This document shows, piece after piece, positions 43,908-53,814 of a stretch of DNA of 64,000 bases. Made by a program: the position numbers and the translations under genes. Each line of letters starts with the position of its first letter. The first letter of the stretch is position 1. The notes under the pieces are model-generated. The model was given only the letters and a program-made list of their open reading frames with translations, was not told the DNA's origin and did no database searches. The stretch lies in the NCBI GenBank assembly GCA_964291305.2, contig OZ219783.1, positions 1,984,001-2,048,000 on the forward strand. Reading direction: 5' to 3'. Source of the DNA: VXNF01 sp964291305. GTDB taxonomy: Bacteria; Actinomycetota; Acidimicrobiia; Acidimicrobiales; CATQHL01.

Positions 43908-46028
43908 TTAGAGCGTAACCTTTCGCTCGCAGATACGACATGATGAGCGGTAGTTGCAGTCACACAGCAACGTCTCCAGTCGCCCCGTCCCCGGGTCGTT
44001 GACCAGTTGTTTTGGGTAGTGCTCGGTAAAGGTCATCGTGTAAGCCCGCCCCGCATATCGATCAAGGATGTCCTCCACGCCTTGCACCTCGCTCCCTGTT
44101 AGGAACATGACAAGTTGCGTTGAGTTCTCCGCCGCGTATTCGAGCAGCGACCTCCGCACGAGTGCGCTCGTCATCCCGAGAGGTGTATCAACCAAGTTCG
44201 GAGCGTTTACGCCGCTAACTCGGACGAGCCCCAGGATGAAGGCCAGTGTTAGTGCTCGTCGTTGTGCTCCACTGAGATCTTTGTCAGGGTCCAATCGTTG
44301 GTCATCAGAGCTGAACACGACAATGTCATAATCTCGTGTCAACTCTGCTCGCTTGATGAGGCCGCCGGTGTCTGGGTCGGCAACAATCATATTGAGGAAA
44401 ATCTCACTCATCGTAGAACTGACTTCGTCAACTGTTTCGCTCTGCAAGGTCGATACGGTACCTTTAAGCACGTTGAGTAGGTCTTTGGTGGCGATCTCCT
44501 CGGCAAGTATTCGCCGGTACTTCTCCTCCTTCTTCTGGGCTGCCTGGCGTTTCTTGACGACTTCGGTTAGATCCCGCTTGAGCGTCCGAATCTGCTCGTC
44601 GACTCTCACCGAAGCGCTAGTTAGGCGCTTCGCTTCGGCCTCTTCCTCGCTTAACATCCGTTCGAGTTCTCTGATGTCCTGTTCAGGTATGCCGCGGATC
44701 TTGGTTCGAAGTTCGGCGACCTCCCTCTCGAGTCGTCCCTGATCTTGGATACACCAAACGATGTCCTTGAGCGAACCCTCAGCCTGCGAAACCCAAGAAT
44801 CAGGTTCATCGTCGCCGCCAGTCGAGGTATCGCGTAACCTTGCCGCGGCGCTGAGGTGAAGGAGGATATACTGGCTCTCCTCAAGTTGGTCGACCTCGTC
44901 GAGCAATTCACAGAGTGCGGCATGTCCATCCGTCCCTTCTGATATGTCGCGGCCGCAGATACATGTCTTTCGCCTGAGGCGATCCCGAACTATGTCGGGA
45001 AGGGTGTTCGGAATAACCCCGTCGGTTTCGAGTTGGGCCAGAATCTCTCCGGCTTGGCGGATCTGTTCTCCACCAATTCGTGCGAGCACGTCGGAGCTGT
45101 TGATGAGGGCGCGCTGTTTTCGGACCAGATAGTCGTAGCGTTCTCGCTGATCGTCTAGTTGCTTAGTCCGATCCGAGAGGTCTGACTCCAGCTGTCGACG
45201 ATCTGCACTGCCGGCTGCGGCAAGCGCTGAATGGAGTGCATCGGCGGCCTTGTGCTTACGTGTTTCGGTGGCTCGGCTGTCATTATCGATCTGCTCCTTT
45301 TTGTCTTCGAGTTCCTGAAGCTGATCGTTCAGTTCGTCTTCTTGAATTGCGAGCTGTTCCAAGTCGGTTCCGACTGCGTCCTTTCTGCTCGCGGAGACTG
45401 CATCTCTTCGGGCTTTGTTTACGTGGGTCACAGCATTCTCGAGGAACTCCAACCCCAACAACCGTCGCACAGCTTGTTCTACACGGTCACGTTTCGCTGA
45501 GCGTTCGTCGCTTGCTTCGATGAAGGCGAGTGCACGGTCTCCGTCAATTAAGAACACATCCTTGAGGCTCTTTGGCAGTACGCGGTTCTCAATAAAGGCG
45601 TTAGCATTGTCTACAGGTTTGTCGCCTGTTGGCCTCTGTTCAAAGAGCGTCAGAACCTCTGAACTATCCAAAGCAAAGCGGCCGGCGTTCATCGGTCGCT
45701 CTTTCGTGGTGCGTACAAGTTCGTAGGCACGTTCCATCTGGGTCTGGTCATCGATGGTTGCAAACCTGATCGCCACTTCGGTTGTGCAGACCTTGCCGTC
45801 GCGCTCGGTGTCCCAGTCGAGGGGGTGAAGCCGGTAGGTATGTCTCTTGCTAGGCAGGCCGTCATCGCCAAAAATGCCCCAGGCGAGCGCAGCGAGAAGG
45901 GTAGTCTTTCCGGTACCGTTCTCAGCTCGGATCACAGTTAGAGGACTCTTGGGCTCCCGGGCAAAGGCTAACTCGATTTCGCGAAGCTGCCGGAAGTTGC
46001 GGACTTTGGCCGAGATCAGCTTAATCAT
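43908..46028 (-). CDS. DndD-like SMC-family ATPase
   Basis: A 706-residue ABC/SMC ATPase. Walker A ENGTGKTT is at residues 36-43; long coiled-coil arms run about 190-340 and 420-540 around a possible zinc hook (CICGRDI near 375); the signature LSGAQRRALTLAFILGL and Walker B-like NLVDTPLGM follow. The C-terminus has four cysteines (CDCNYRSSCRIC). This is the layout of DndD, the ATPase of double-strand phosphorothioation, and of SMC-like parts of restriction modules. ATG 46028 overlaps the previous stop as ATGA. The gene looks more AT-rich than the core genes. Confidence 0.85.
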   Translation of the reverse strand: MIKLISAKVRNFRQLREIELAFAREPKSPLTVIRAENGTGKTTLLAALAWGIFGDDGLPSKRHTYRLHPLDWDTERDGKVCTTEVAIRFATIDDQTQMERAYELVRTTKERPMNAGRFALDSSEVLTLFEQRPTGDKPVDNANAFIENRVLPKSLKDVFLIDGDRALAFIEASDERSAKRDRVEQAVRRLLGLEFLENAVTHVNKARRDAVSASRKDAVGTDLEQLAIQEDELNDQLQELEDKKEQIDNDSRATETRKHKAADALHSALAAAGSADRRQLESDLSDRTKQLDDQRERYDYLVRKQRALINSSDVLARIGGEQIRQAGEILAQLETDGVIPNTLPDIVRDRLRRKTCICGRDISEGTDGHAALCELLDEVDQLEESQYILLHLSAAARLRDTSTGGDDEPDSWVSQAEGSLKDIVWCIQDQGRLEREVAELRTKIRGIPEQDIRELERMLSEEEAEAKRLTSASVRVDEQIRTLKRDLTEVVKKRQAAQKKEEKYRRILAEEIATKDLLNVLKGTVSTLQSETVDEVSSTMSEIFLNMIVADPDTGGLIKRAELTRDYDIVVFSSDDQRLDPDKDLSGAQRRALTLAFILGLVRVSGVNAPNLVDTPLGMTSALVRRSLLEYAAENSTQLVMFLTGSEVQGVEDILDRYAGRAYTMTFTEHYPKQLVNDPGTGRLETLLCDCNYRSSCRICERKVTL

Positions 46029-46252
46029 GAATCCGGTTCCCAACCGACTTCAATTAGAACTTTAGCTAATTCCTGCGATTTAGCGTTGACCTTCTTTTGG
46101 ATATGGGTCGCCTGAGCGGAATGTTCCATCTCAAGAAGTACAATCTGGAACGATGTCTCGAAGAGTTCTTCTCGGTAGTCAGGCACGCGGTCGGAGATCT
46201 GATCAACTTGGTCTAATAGGACTTTGAGCCACTTTTGATGGCTGACCGTCAT
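46025..46252 (-). CDS. 75-aa helical protein between helicase and SMC genes
   Basis: ATG 46252 has GGAGG eight bases upstream, and the TGA overlaps the ATG of the SMC-like gene (ATGA), so the protein should be made with it. It is predicted all-helical (WLKVLLDQVDQISDRV, then THIQKKVNAKSQELAKVLIE). No family is recognised. It could be a small bridging subunit of the helicase and SMC proteins. Confidence 0.65.
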   Translation of the reverse strand: MTVSHQKWLKVLLDQVDQISDRVPDYREELFETSFQIVLLEMEHSAQATHIQKKVNAKSQELAKVLIEVGWEPDS

Positions 46253-46280
46253 TCTGCATACCTCCAACTGGCATCGGTAA

Positions 46281-48440
46281 TCATACGACGTATTTCAGCC
46301 GGACATCCTGGAGCACATCTCGCGGTCCTCCATAAGAGGCGCGGTTCCGCGCTAGACGTGTAAATTCGTTACATCTAGCGAGTTCACCTACGATCAGCCT
46401 TTTCACATCTTCGTCTCTGGGTTCGCCGGGCGGTGGAAGGACTATGAAATCATGAATCGTAGCGTACTCCTTCCCAATCGCAGAGCACATTCGCAACACC
46501 CGCCCGCGCCGCTGAACCCACTGGCGCTCAACGGTAGTGCTCGCCAGAATAATCGCCGTCGAAATCTCAGGGACATTTAGTCCTTCGTCAAGAACGCGCT
46601 TGGCTGTGAGCACTTTGAGGGATCCATCTCGAAAGGCATCTAGCACCGAGCCCACTAGCTTTACGTTTCCAGTCTCGTCAGCAGTAATCTGGTGGAACCT
46701 CAAGTCCAACGATCGAAGGATCCTATTCACGGCGTCAAGCTGGTTGGGATCCTTGTCAGTAGCGTACACCAGTGTGTGTCGCACATTTTGTGGTGAATCT
46801 TGCCCGAGTAGTACTCTAAGAATTTCGAGCTTACCGGCCGCGGCCTCGAGAATGAGTCGGCGTCTATTGAGAAGAAGCTGAAGTCGCTCATCTTCTTCGA
46901 CACTTGGATCATCTCCAGCGGCGAGAATGAGCCTGCGGATCTTGTTGCTAAGCCGCCGGTACTCGTCGAGTTCGTAGTAGCTTAGATCCACTGGATGGAT
47001 GTAATAGTCGTAGGGCACGAGGCAGACGCCGATCGCTTCCTCGAGGCCGAACTCGAACACCACCTCGCCAAAATAATCAGTGATTCTAGCCGAGCCTTCC
47101 GGGTCGTACTGGCGTTCGGGCGTTGCTGATAGCCCAAGGCGGTAGGCGATCTGAAGCGGAGGTGTGGAGAGGTACGTCCCGCCGCCAAGATTGTGGACTT
47201 CATCGGCGATGAGCATCAGTGGTCCCTCGTAGTGGTCTATGAGTGCGCGGAATTCTGCGTCGTTCAACAAGTCATTTGTCACTATGAGAGTCTCAACACC
47301 ACACTTACCCAGCTCAATGCGTTGAAGCCTCTCATCAATTTCGCGAAAACGCCGGGGGCGCTCATGGCTGCCAGCAAGGTATGGGACAAGGCCGAAGTCT
47401 CGACAATCATCGGCCCATTGGGTAACGAGCACCCGAGTTGGTGCGGCCACCAATACGACGAGGTGGCGGAGTTCGCGCCAGAGGCGCCAGGCGCAGAGCA
47501 GCGCGGTGAAGGTCTTACCTGAGCCGGTGGCCATTGAGAGAATCCCATGCCGCCCGGCCCCCTCCCACCGAAGTACCGCAGTTCCTTGGTGAGCATACCG
47601 ACCCGCCTCCCACACGAGTCCGGAGGGCGGTACAAACCGATCTCGGTTGGGGCTAGGTTCAACGGAGCTACCCAGTTCTCTGCGGTACAGCTTGCCTTCA
47701 AGTTCTAGTGCTTTTCGGTAATCCGCTTCGGTTGGCGGCTGGCTTGTGTCGTAGGATTCGATGAGACCTTCTCGCAGCGCAACGGGTAGATCCACGGCGA
47801 TAGCGTGAGGTTTGGAGTTCGACCAGTACGCCCCGAACTCGTTAACCGCTTCTCGGCTCGCCGTCTCGCTATCTCCACCGCGCCAACTGCGGTGCAGATT
47901 GAGTCGCTCCACGTTGCCGAGAAGGGCCTGGCCGGTGAAGTTTGCAGACCCGGACAAAACTGCGATGTCTTGGCCGGATCGAAAGATCCATTCCTTGATG
48001 TGGAACTTCGCATCTTGTACCAAGACGATCTTCATGAGTAGGCGCCGCGTGGAGAGCAGGTAGGCGAAGCATTGCTTTGTGTGATTAGCCAAAGCGCTTG
48101 CCAGGGCCGTTTCGTCTGTGAAAGCCGCTTTGATCGCGCCATCGATTAGCCCCTTTGGGCTCCGGGTGCCGAGTCGAATCCCCTCTTGATCTGAGTCCGA
48201 CAGCACCGGACTAACAAGTAGACGGAGCGGTTGGTTGCCTCGCAAGATGTAGGACGCTAGACCGTGAGATAGCTCGCGAAGGGCAGCTCCCCCAAAGTAA
48301 CCGACCATGCAGTCGAACCTGTCTGCAACCTGTAACGCGGGGATTATTACGTCTTCGACTACCTCGTCATCTGGACGGCGCCAGGTAGGTTTTCGGTCAT
48401 CGAGCAGCCTGAGTCGCGACGCCGCAGCCCATAATTCCAT
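46281..48440 (-). CDS. PLD-nuclease / DEAD-like helicase fusion of the Ssp-type island
   Basis: A 719-residue protein starting at ATG 48440, one base after the sspD stop. The N-terminal 200 residues contain a single phospholipase-D-type motif: H147-x-K149 (FHIKEW) with GSANFT at 164-169. A superfamily 2 helicase follows: Walker A MATGSGKT (303-310), DEVH box (413-416), LGLSATPER, and motif VI QRRGRVLRM. Such proteins combine DNA translocation with a phosphodiesterase. Its place after sspD suggests it is the effector of the restriction module, in line with the known SspABCD-SspFGH pairing; I do not assign an F, G or H letter. Confidence 0.85.
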   Translation of the reverse strand: MELWAAASRLRLLDDRKPTWRRPDDEVVEDVIIPALQVADRFDCMVGYFGGAALRELSHGLASYILRGNQPLRLLVSPVLSDSDQEGIRLGTRSPKGLIDGAIKAAFTDETALASALANHTKQCFAYLLSTRRLLMKIVLVQDAKFHIKEWIFRSGQDIAVLSGSANFTGQALLGNVERLNLHRSWRGGDSETASREAVNEFGAYWSNSKPHAIAVDLPVALREGLIESYDTSQPPTEADYRKALELEGKLYRRELGSSVEPSPNRDRFVPPSGLVWEAGRYAHQGTAVLRWEGAGRHGILSMATGSGKTFTALLCAWRLWRELRHLVVLVAAPTRVLVTQWADDCRDFGLVPYLAGSHERPRRFREIDERLQRIELGKCGVETLIVTNDLLNDAEFRALIDHYEGPLMLIADEVHNLGGGTYLSTPPLQIAYRLGLSATPERQYDPEGSARITDYFGEVVFEFGLEEAIGVCLVPYDYYIHPVDLSYYELDEYRRLSNKIRRLILAAGDDPSVEEDERLQLLLNRRRLILEAAAGKLEILRVLLGQDSPQNVRHTLVYATDKDPNQLDAVNRILRSLDLRFHQITADETGNVKLVGSVLDAFRDGSLKVLTAKRVLDEGLNVPEISTAIILASTTVERQWVQRRGRVLRMCSAIGKEYATIHDFIVLPPPGEPRDEDVKRLIVGELARCNEFTRLARNRASYGGPRDVLQDVRLKYVV

Positions 48441-48441
48441 G

Positions 48442-49290
48442 TCAAAGTGCACACACCGTGCATGGCAGGGTGTCGTCTTCCTCCTCAAGGGCTTCGCTGA
48501 GGGCTTCAATAAGAGGAACGTTGGCTCTGGTCTTGTTGGCTCGGGCTATTGCGAGTCCGTGACGTTCGAGGATTTCGTCGCGGCGGGATCGGAGTTGGAG
48601 GAGGGTCTCGCCACCGGACCAGGTGTATTGGCGGCCGCGCATGGCTCGGTCACCAAAGTCGGCGTCGCCGTCGACGCCTGCGTCTCGGAGCACCTTCTGT
48701 TCGATGGCCACAGCTCGGTCGAAGAGTTCTGGGTGTTCGTCGGCAAGGCCGATCCACTCTGCCTTACGTTGGTAGAAACAGAAGTAGCAGCCGGAGCGGG
48801 TTCGCCATTCGTAGTAGGCAGGTAGCCCAATACCGGCGTCTTCGAGGATCCGCATTACTCCGTCGTGGTCGATGTTGTCTTCGATAAACGGGAACCGGCT
48901 CTCGATGTTGGGCTTGGTGGATATGTAGCCCTTTCGATTTGACTCGTCGTCCCGAATTGCCACGTAGGAGATTGCTGGTTCGTTGCCGATCCATTCCTCG
49001 ATTGGTTTGATCTTCATGTTCTTGGTGCACCAACGCATCTGTGGTGACGGTAGGGTTCCACGGAATACCTCAAACCAGTGGTTGAACCCGCGGGAGGCGT
49101 TGAGTCGGACGATGGGCTTTCCGAGGATCACTTCGAGGCGTGTGAGGTATTCATAGGTTTCCGGGAGTTCGGCACCGGTGTCGCAGAAGAAGTACTCCAT
49201 CCCCGGCACCTTGTCGCGTAGGTAGACGGCGAGGGCGCTCGAGTCCTTGCCGCCAGAGATGCCGCAGATATGTCGGGTGGTTTCAGCCAC
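48442..49290 (-). CDS. sspD: PAPS-reductase-like ATP pyrophosphatase SspD
   Basis: A 282-residue PP-loop enzyme. From the GTG at 49290 (overlapping the sspC end by eight bases) the PP-loop SGGKDSSA falls at residues 12-19. Cysteines in RWCTKNMK and SGCYFCFYQ and a C-terminal CTVC suggest an Fe-S cluster, as in DndC. In the Ssp system this protein activates the DNA backbone for sulfur insertion using sulfur from the cysteine desulfurase. Context: directly after sspC, before the helicase. Confidence 0.87.
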   Translation of the reverse strand: MAETTRHICGISGGKDSSALAVYLRDKVPGMEYFFCDTGAELPETYEYLTRLEVILGKPIVRLNASRGFNHWFEVFRGTLPSPQMRWCTKNMKIKPIEEWIGNEPAISYVAIRDDESNRKGYISTKPNIESRFPFIEDNIDHDGVMRILEDAGIGLPAYYEWRTRSGCYFCFYQRKAEWIGLADEHPELFDRAVAIEQKVLRDAGVDGDADFGDRAMRGRQYTWSGGETLLQLRSRRDEILERHGLAIARANKTRANVPLIEALSEALEEEDDTLPCTVCAL

Positions 49291-52200
49291 TGTGTGCTCT
49301 CTTTTCGTTGAGGTCGATCTGAATCCCGATGTGTTCTTCTTCGTTGCTCCGGTCGGGCAGTAGCCGCTCACCGAGGAGCGCTAGCAAGGCATGGTGTGCC
49401 CGCTGCGGCGAGCCGGTGAGTTCGCCCAGTTCATCGAGTAGGCTGTTTAGAGCTTGTTCTAGGTGGTGTCGCTGATTGTGGTCGACGCCAACGAGGCGGA
49501 CGTGTTCGCTGCCATCAGAACGGGTGACCGTGACACGGAGAGCATCGAATGGTCCTCCTCCATCCGCACGCTGCTGTGCGTGGAGGGCCACTAGGCGTTG
49601 GAATGCGGCGAGCTGTTCCGGCAGTTCCCGCCGGAAACGGCGCAGGTCGTCGTCGGTCCACTCCGCCACCGCCTTCTTGACGACCACGGTGGCGACTGCA
49701 TTGATCCAATCAAGATCGCTGTCCACGAGGTCGTTGGCCAGGGTGAGGACGAACGCTCGAACTGCCGGGTCAAGGACCTCGTCCTCTAGGGCGGCTGCCT
49801 GGCCCGTGACGGCCAGACGACTGGTCTCGGCACTTTCGGCGAGGAGAAACTCGAGAAGATCTTTGAGGAGTCGCTGGTAGCAGACGGTGAGTTCGTCGAT
49901 CAAATCGCCTACACCGGCGGCGTAGGCACGGGCGTTGGGATAAGTCTCAGTAGCCGACGGCACAGGCTCGAATCCGAGAACCTTCGGCAGCGTGACGAAG
50001 AGCAGCTCATCGGGCTCGACAGCGGCCACGAGGGCATCCCGTGCGCTCCCAGTAGTTGCTTTGATGTTTCTGGTGCGGAGTGTGTAGTTGTCGAGTTGGC
50101 TGACCCGGGAGACGAGGTGACCGACGATGGCGAGCACGTTGGCGACCCGCTGCTTGCGGAACGTTGGACGGACTTCAAGCCGCTTTGCGATTAGGTCTAC
50201 CACTTGCCTCCGGGCGCCGGTCGTGTTGTCGAAGTGTTTGATGTCGAAGTGACCAGGGTTGCGCACCATCCGCTCGGAAACTTCGGGACTGAGGAGAGGT
50301 TTGAACGTGCCGTGTTCATAGATAGCAATTTCGTCGGCAAAGGCGAGCAGCCCCGCCGTGACGAAAACAGGAACGACTGCCGCCTTCATCCCGATCGGCG
50401 GTGAGAGCAGCGCCGCGTATATGTCGTTGAGGTTGAGCCGGCGGGTCTTGGCTCGTTTGAACTCAGCTTCGAGGACATCCCAGGCTGGCCGCAGCGACGG
50501 GTCGGTCGGAGTGCGAAAGATCTTGGTGTTGTTACGTTCGTCGCCGCCGTGGAGTCCCGTGCGTTCGAGGAACGCTCGGTACATGGCCATCTCCGGCCCG
50601 TACCCCTCGAACCCGAGGTATGGGTCGGTCCCGTGTTCGATCATGGCCTCTAGGAGGCGGCGGCGGGCCTTGGCGCCTTGCGAGGTAAGGTCCGTGCGAT
50701 TAAGCATCTCATTGCGGACCGTGGGTGTGGATGGGTAAGCAATGTCAGCAGCGGCCGAGAGCGCTGCCCGGCCCCGTCCCCCCGGGAGTTCAGTGTTGTT
50801 CTCGGCACCGAGCAGGATCCAACTGCAGTTATCGGCGCTGAAGGCCCCGACGAGGGCGTGTTCTAAAGCCACTCGTGATTGGGCTAGTCTTTCACCCAGT
50901 TCACGCCTTGCAACCCAATCGTCGGCGACGATGGTAGCGTCGAGCGCGACGGTAACGACCGCGACCTCGCGAGCGGCTGCCGAAAGCACGGTCACGTCAT
51001 GGGGGATTGCGGCGACGACTGGCTTAGTCCCATCACCTGACCGGGCCACTTTCGGTACAGTCTGGTCCTCCCCTACCACCAGCAGCACCTCGCCGTCATA
51101 TGGGGAGAAGGCGCCGAGAGGTTCGATTAGATCGTTGCCATCGGCATAGCGTCTCGTAAACACTCGCAAAACGTCGTGTTCTGCGCTGTGCCGCGCGGCG
51201 ACTACCGGCTGGGGGTCATCGATAGCGGACAACAGCTCGACAAGCGGCTGGCGTTGGACCCGCTCGTAAGCTGTGTTAAGAAGGCCGCGGATGTCGACAT
51301 CGGTTCCTTGCCAGATCCGGTATTCATCGGCGAAGTCCCGGTAGGTGATGACTCCGGCGCTCTCGAGTTCAGAGAGAGTGTCAGCACTGTCTGTGTCGAT
51401 GAGCTTGATTACTTGCTTGGAGGCTCGGACGGTTCCGGTGTTCGCCACCAGATTGAGAAGAGCTATCGCCTTGGCGAGTCGCAGTTGGAGTGTCGAGAGC
51501 CCGTGAGAGTCTCGTAGCCGGGTGGCGATTTCGGTCCACCGGGTCGAATGCCTAGACATGGTGACGTTGAGTGCTCCGCTATCAACGAAGTGGTCATAGA
51601 TAGTCTCGAGGTCCAGCGACGGCAAGGGTCCTCGCGAACGCAAATTCGTTGCGGCCAGGTAGGAAGAGGCACTTGAGGGGTCTGGCCCAGTCAAGAATGA
51701 GAAGAGGGTGCGCTCATGTTGGCCGTAGCGGTTGCAGATTTCGGGCAACACCAATGTAGCCAGAGGGTGCAATGGGTAACAGCTAGCTAAGACCTTAGGA
51801 TCTGCAAGGTCAGCAATGCCGAGCACGCGCATGTCTTTCGCATGGGACTTCGCCCAGCGGTCGATTCGGGCCTGAAGATTATCATCAGTAACTTCGAACA
51901 CGGTCCCAATAAGCGCCCGAGTCTGTGCTGCCGACTCGACAAACGCGACATCCTCGAAGCGACCTTGCACCTTGGCCCACTCGCGACGTTCAGGTCCATC
52001 CGTGCCCGCCAAGTAGTCCTCGAATGAGAGGTGCTGCAGCGTCAGCACGAAGATGGGTAGGCCGGAACCTTGGCCCGCCTCAGCAAGTTGCTGCAATAAG
52101 TAAGGGTCTGAAGCGCCGCCATCTCGGATGGTCTCGAGATTTTTGCCGAACTCGTCGATGACTAAGAACAGTGGTGCATCTTCCGCCAGGCAGCGGGTGA

Positions 52201-52759
52201 TCTCGACCAAGGCGGCCGGAGAAGGGCCGGTGCGGCGAGGATCGTCCGTTGACGCGTCTTCGAGCGCACCCCGCAGTGTCTTCGCTGCGCGGAATCGGCT
52301 AGAGCCCGGGACCTTGCCGTAGCTGCGAAGCACTGAGTTGTGGAGTGCCCGGAGAACTGTGTGACTTAGCGGTTCGCGGTTGGCGGTAACCAGGCCCCTA
52401 TGGAAACCCGACTCGTGAGTGCCATACCGTTGATGGGCTCGACGTACCAGTTCACCTATCGCTGGGGAGGCGTCGTCAATTAGCTTTAGAGCGGCAGTCC
52501 GGATCTCATTGGCTTCACCGAGGGTGGCGTCGAGCAGCAGGGCGAGCGATGACTTCCCTGACCCGTAGGGACCAGTAAGCGACCACGCTCCCCCAGCGGG
52601 CCCCTCAGCCGCGGTCGTCATGATCCGCTCGACAACATCGAGAGCGCGGGCGGTAACAACATACCCGTCGAGGGGCTCGCGTCGGGCGAGATCGCGCTCG
52701 AGGTTGGCTGAGCGGGCGAACCGATCCTCGACCGCTATGACATCGGCGAGGGTGGTCAT
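49283..52759 (-). CDS. sspC: Large P-loop ATPase SspC
   Basis: A 1158-residue protein. Walker A GPYGSGKS lies near residues 63-70 and Walker B LFLVIDEFGKNLE near 200. The rest is a long, mostly helical region without recognised motifs, somewhat like BrxC-type large ATPases. ATG 52759 shares a base with the sspB stop (TGATG), so translation is coupled. Position between the DUF4007 and PAPS-reductase-like genes identifies it as the SspC ATPase of an SspABCD locus. Confidence 0.8.
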   Translation of the reverse strand: MTTLADVIAVEDRFARSANLERDLARREPLDGYVVTARALDVVERIMTTAAEGPAGGAWSLTGPYGSGKSSLALLLDATLGEANEIRTAALKLIDDASPAIGELVRRAHQRYGTHESGFHRGLVTANREPLSHTVLRALHNSVLRSYGKVPGSSRFRAAKTLRGALEDASTDDPRRTGPSPAALVEITRCLAEDAPLFLVIDEFGKNLETIRDGGASDPYLLQQLAEAGQGSGLPIFVLTLQHLSFEDYLAGTDGPERREWAKVQGRFEDVAFVESAAQTRALIGTVFEVTDDNLQARIDRWAKSHAKDMRVLGIADLADPKVLASCYPLHPLATLVLPEICNRYGQHERTLFSFLTGPDPSSASSYLAATNLRSRGPLPSLDLETIYDHFVDSGALNVTMSRHSTRWTEIATRLRDSHGLSTLQLRLAKAIALLNLVANTGTVRASKQVIKLIDTDSADTLSELESAGVITYRDFADEYRIWQGTDVDIRGLLNTAYERVQRQPLVELLSAIDDPQPVVAARHSAEHDVLRVFTRRYADGNDLIEPLGAFSPYDGEVLLVVGEDQTVPKVARSGDGTKPVVAAIPHDVTVLSAAAREVAVVTVALDATIVADDWVARRELGERLAQSRVALEHALVGAFSADNCSWILLGAENNTELPGGRGRAALSAAADIAYPSTPTVRNEMLNRTDLTSQGAKARRRLLEAMIEHGTDPYLGFEGYGPEMAMYRAFLERTGLHGGDERNNTKIFRTPTDPSLRPAWDVLEAEFKRAKTRRLNLNDIYAALLSPPIGMKAAVVPVFVTAGLLAFADEIAIYEHGTFKPLLSPEVSERMVRNPGHFDIKHFDNTTGARRQVVDLIAKRLEVRPTFRKQRVANVLAIVGHLVSRVSQLDNYTLRTRNIKATTGSARDALVAAVEPDELLFVTLPKVLGFEPVPSATETYPNARAYAAGVGDLIDELTVCYQRLLKDLLEFLLAESAETSRLAVTGQAAALEDEVLDPAVRAFVLTLANDLVDSDLDWINAVATVVVKKAVAEWTDDDLRRFRRELPEQLAAFQRLVALHAQQRADGGGPFDALRVTVTRSDGSEHVRLVGVDHNQRHHLEQALNSLLDELGELTGSPQRAHHALLALLGERLLPDRSNEEEHIGIQIDLNEKRAHSG

Positions 52760-53814
52760 CACCACACCCCTGCTGTTGCGTGTAAACGCCGAAGCGTATT
52801 ACCGGGTTCCCGACCCAGACCAAGCGCCTCGACAAGATCGTCATCGACGGGTTGATCTCCAACTTGGCCCGCCCGAACATCGCTGGCCGTCGAGCAGTAG
52901 TAGTCATCGAGAATCGCTGTGGCGACTATGGCCGGGGCTTGAGACCAGGCAAGTTGTGCGGCACCGGTCAGTGTGGCGAGGCTGAGCGCCTCGGTCCGTT
53001 CGAGGACCCGCTCGAGAGCGGCGAGAAGTTCAACTTCGGTGAGCTTAAAGGCCTGGCCGGGAGCTCCAGGCTCATGAGCGAGGCGGCTGAGGGTGACGGT
53101 GTTGCCACCCGTTCCGGCACGAGACACGTAGTCCAGTAGGGCGTAAGCCACGATCGGCGCCGGCAGCGTTGCTTTCGGCCCAAGCGTAAAGCGGTACCGG
53201 TCGGTCGCAGCAGAGCGACCAATCAAGTTCAGCTCCCTAAACGGACAGTCCAGAAGATCATCGATTCTGGTGCGTCTCGACCGTTCTGCCGGCGCATATG
53301 TGCGTATTAAGCCGCTGATGTCCTTTTTAAGAGATGACGGGTGTGGATTGGTCCATTCGGCGACCGCATCGAGCTGGATGGTTATAGCGACCTCGAGATC
53401 ATCGTCGGTGAACTCGACAGCGTTGAACTCGTTGAAAGCCAGCCACCAAACTGGTAGTCGCGACGGAGGAGCCAGAAGCAGCCAGTGCAACAACCACAAC
53501 GTGCCCGGATCCTCCATGTAGCGGTCCCAGCCAGACTCACCGAAGAGAGCGTGGCCGATACGGGTCGGCACCACACCTGGCGCGCGAGGGTTTGGGGAAT
53601 GTGGATCCTCGACGATCAGCTTCGCCGCGAGACCCCAGAACCGGATCGCTCGCACCATGTTTTTCCCCACACCGATCATTACCGGGGCATCTTCCTGGGT
53701 GAATATGTGGGGATCCGACGCAGCCACGGCATAGGCCTTGCGGAACCAGCCGTACCGAGGGTGGAACGTTTCATGCCGAGCAAAAGTCGGCTCGGCTGCA
53801 TCGACCAAACGCAT
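52759..53814 (-). CDS. sspB: DUF4007 family protein SspB
   Basis: A 351-residue DUF4007 protein: TFARHETFHPRYGWFRKAY near the start is the family hallmark, followed by MIGVGKNMVRAIRFWG and WLLHWLLLAPPSRLPVWW. I assign it as SspB, the DNA-acting (nicking) component of single-strand phosphorothioation, from the family and from its place between the desulfurase and the large ATPase. The sspA stop TAA is immediately followed by its ATG. Confidence 0.82.
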   Translation of the reverse strand: MRLVDAAEPTFARHETFHPRYGWFRKAYAVAASDPHIFTQEDAPVMIGVGKNMVRAIRFWGLAAKLIVEDPHSPNPRAPGVVPTRIGHALFGESGWDRYMEDPGTLWLLHWLLLAPPSRLPVWWLAFNEFNAVEFTDDDLEVAITIQLDAVAEWTNPHPSSLKKDISGLIRTYAPAERSRRTRIDDLLDCPFRELNLIGRSAATDRYRFTLGPKATLPAPIVAYALLDYVSRAGTGGNTVTLSRLAHEPGAPGQAFKLTEVELLAALERVLERTEALSLATLTGAAQLAWSQAPAIVATAILDDYYCSTASDVRAGQVGDQPVDDDLVEALGLGREPGNTLRRLHATAGVW

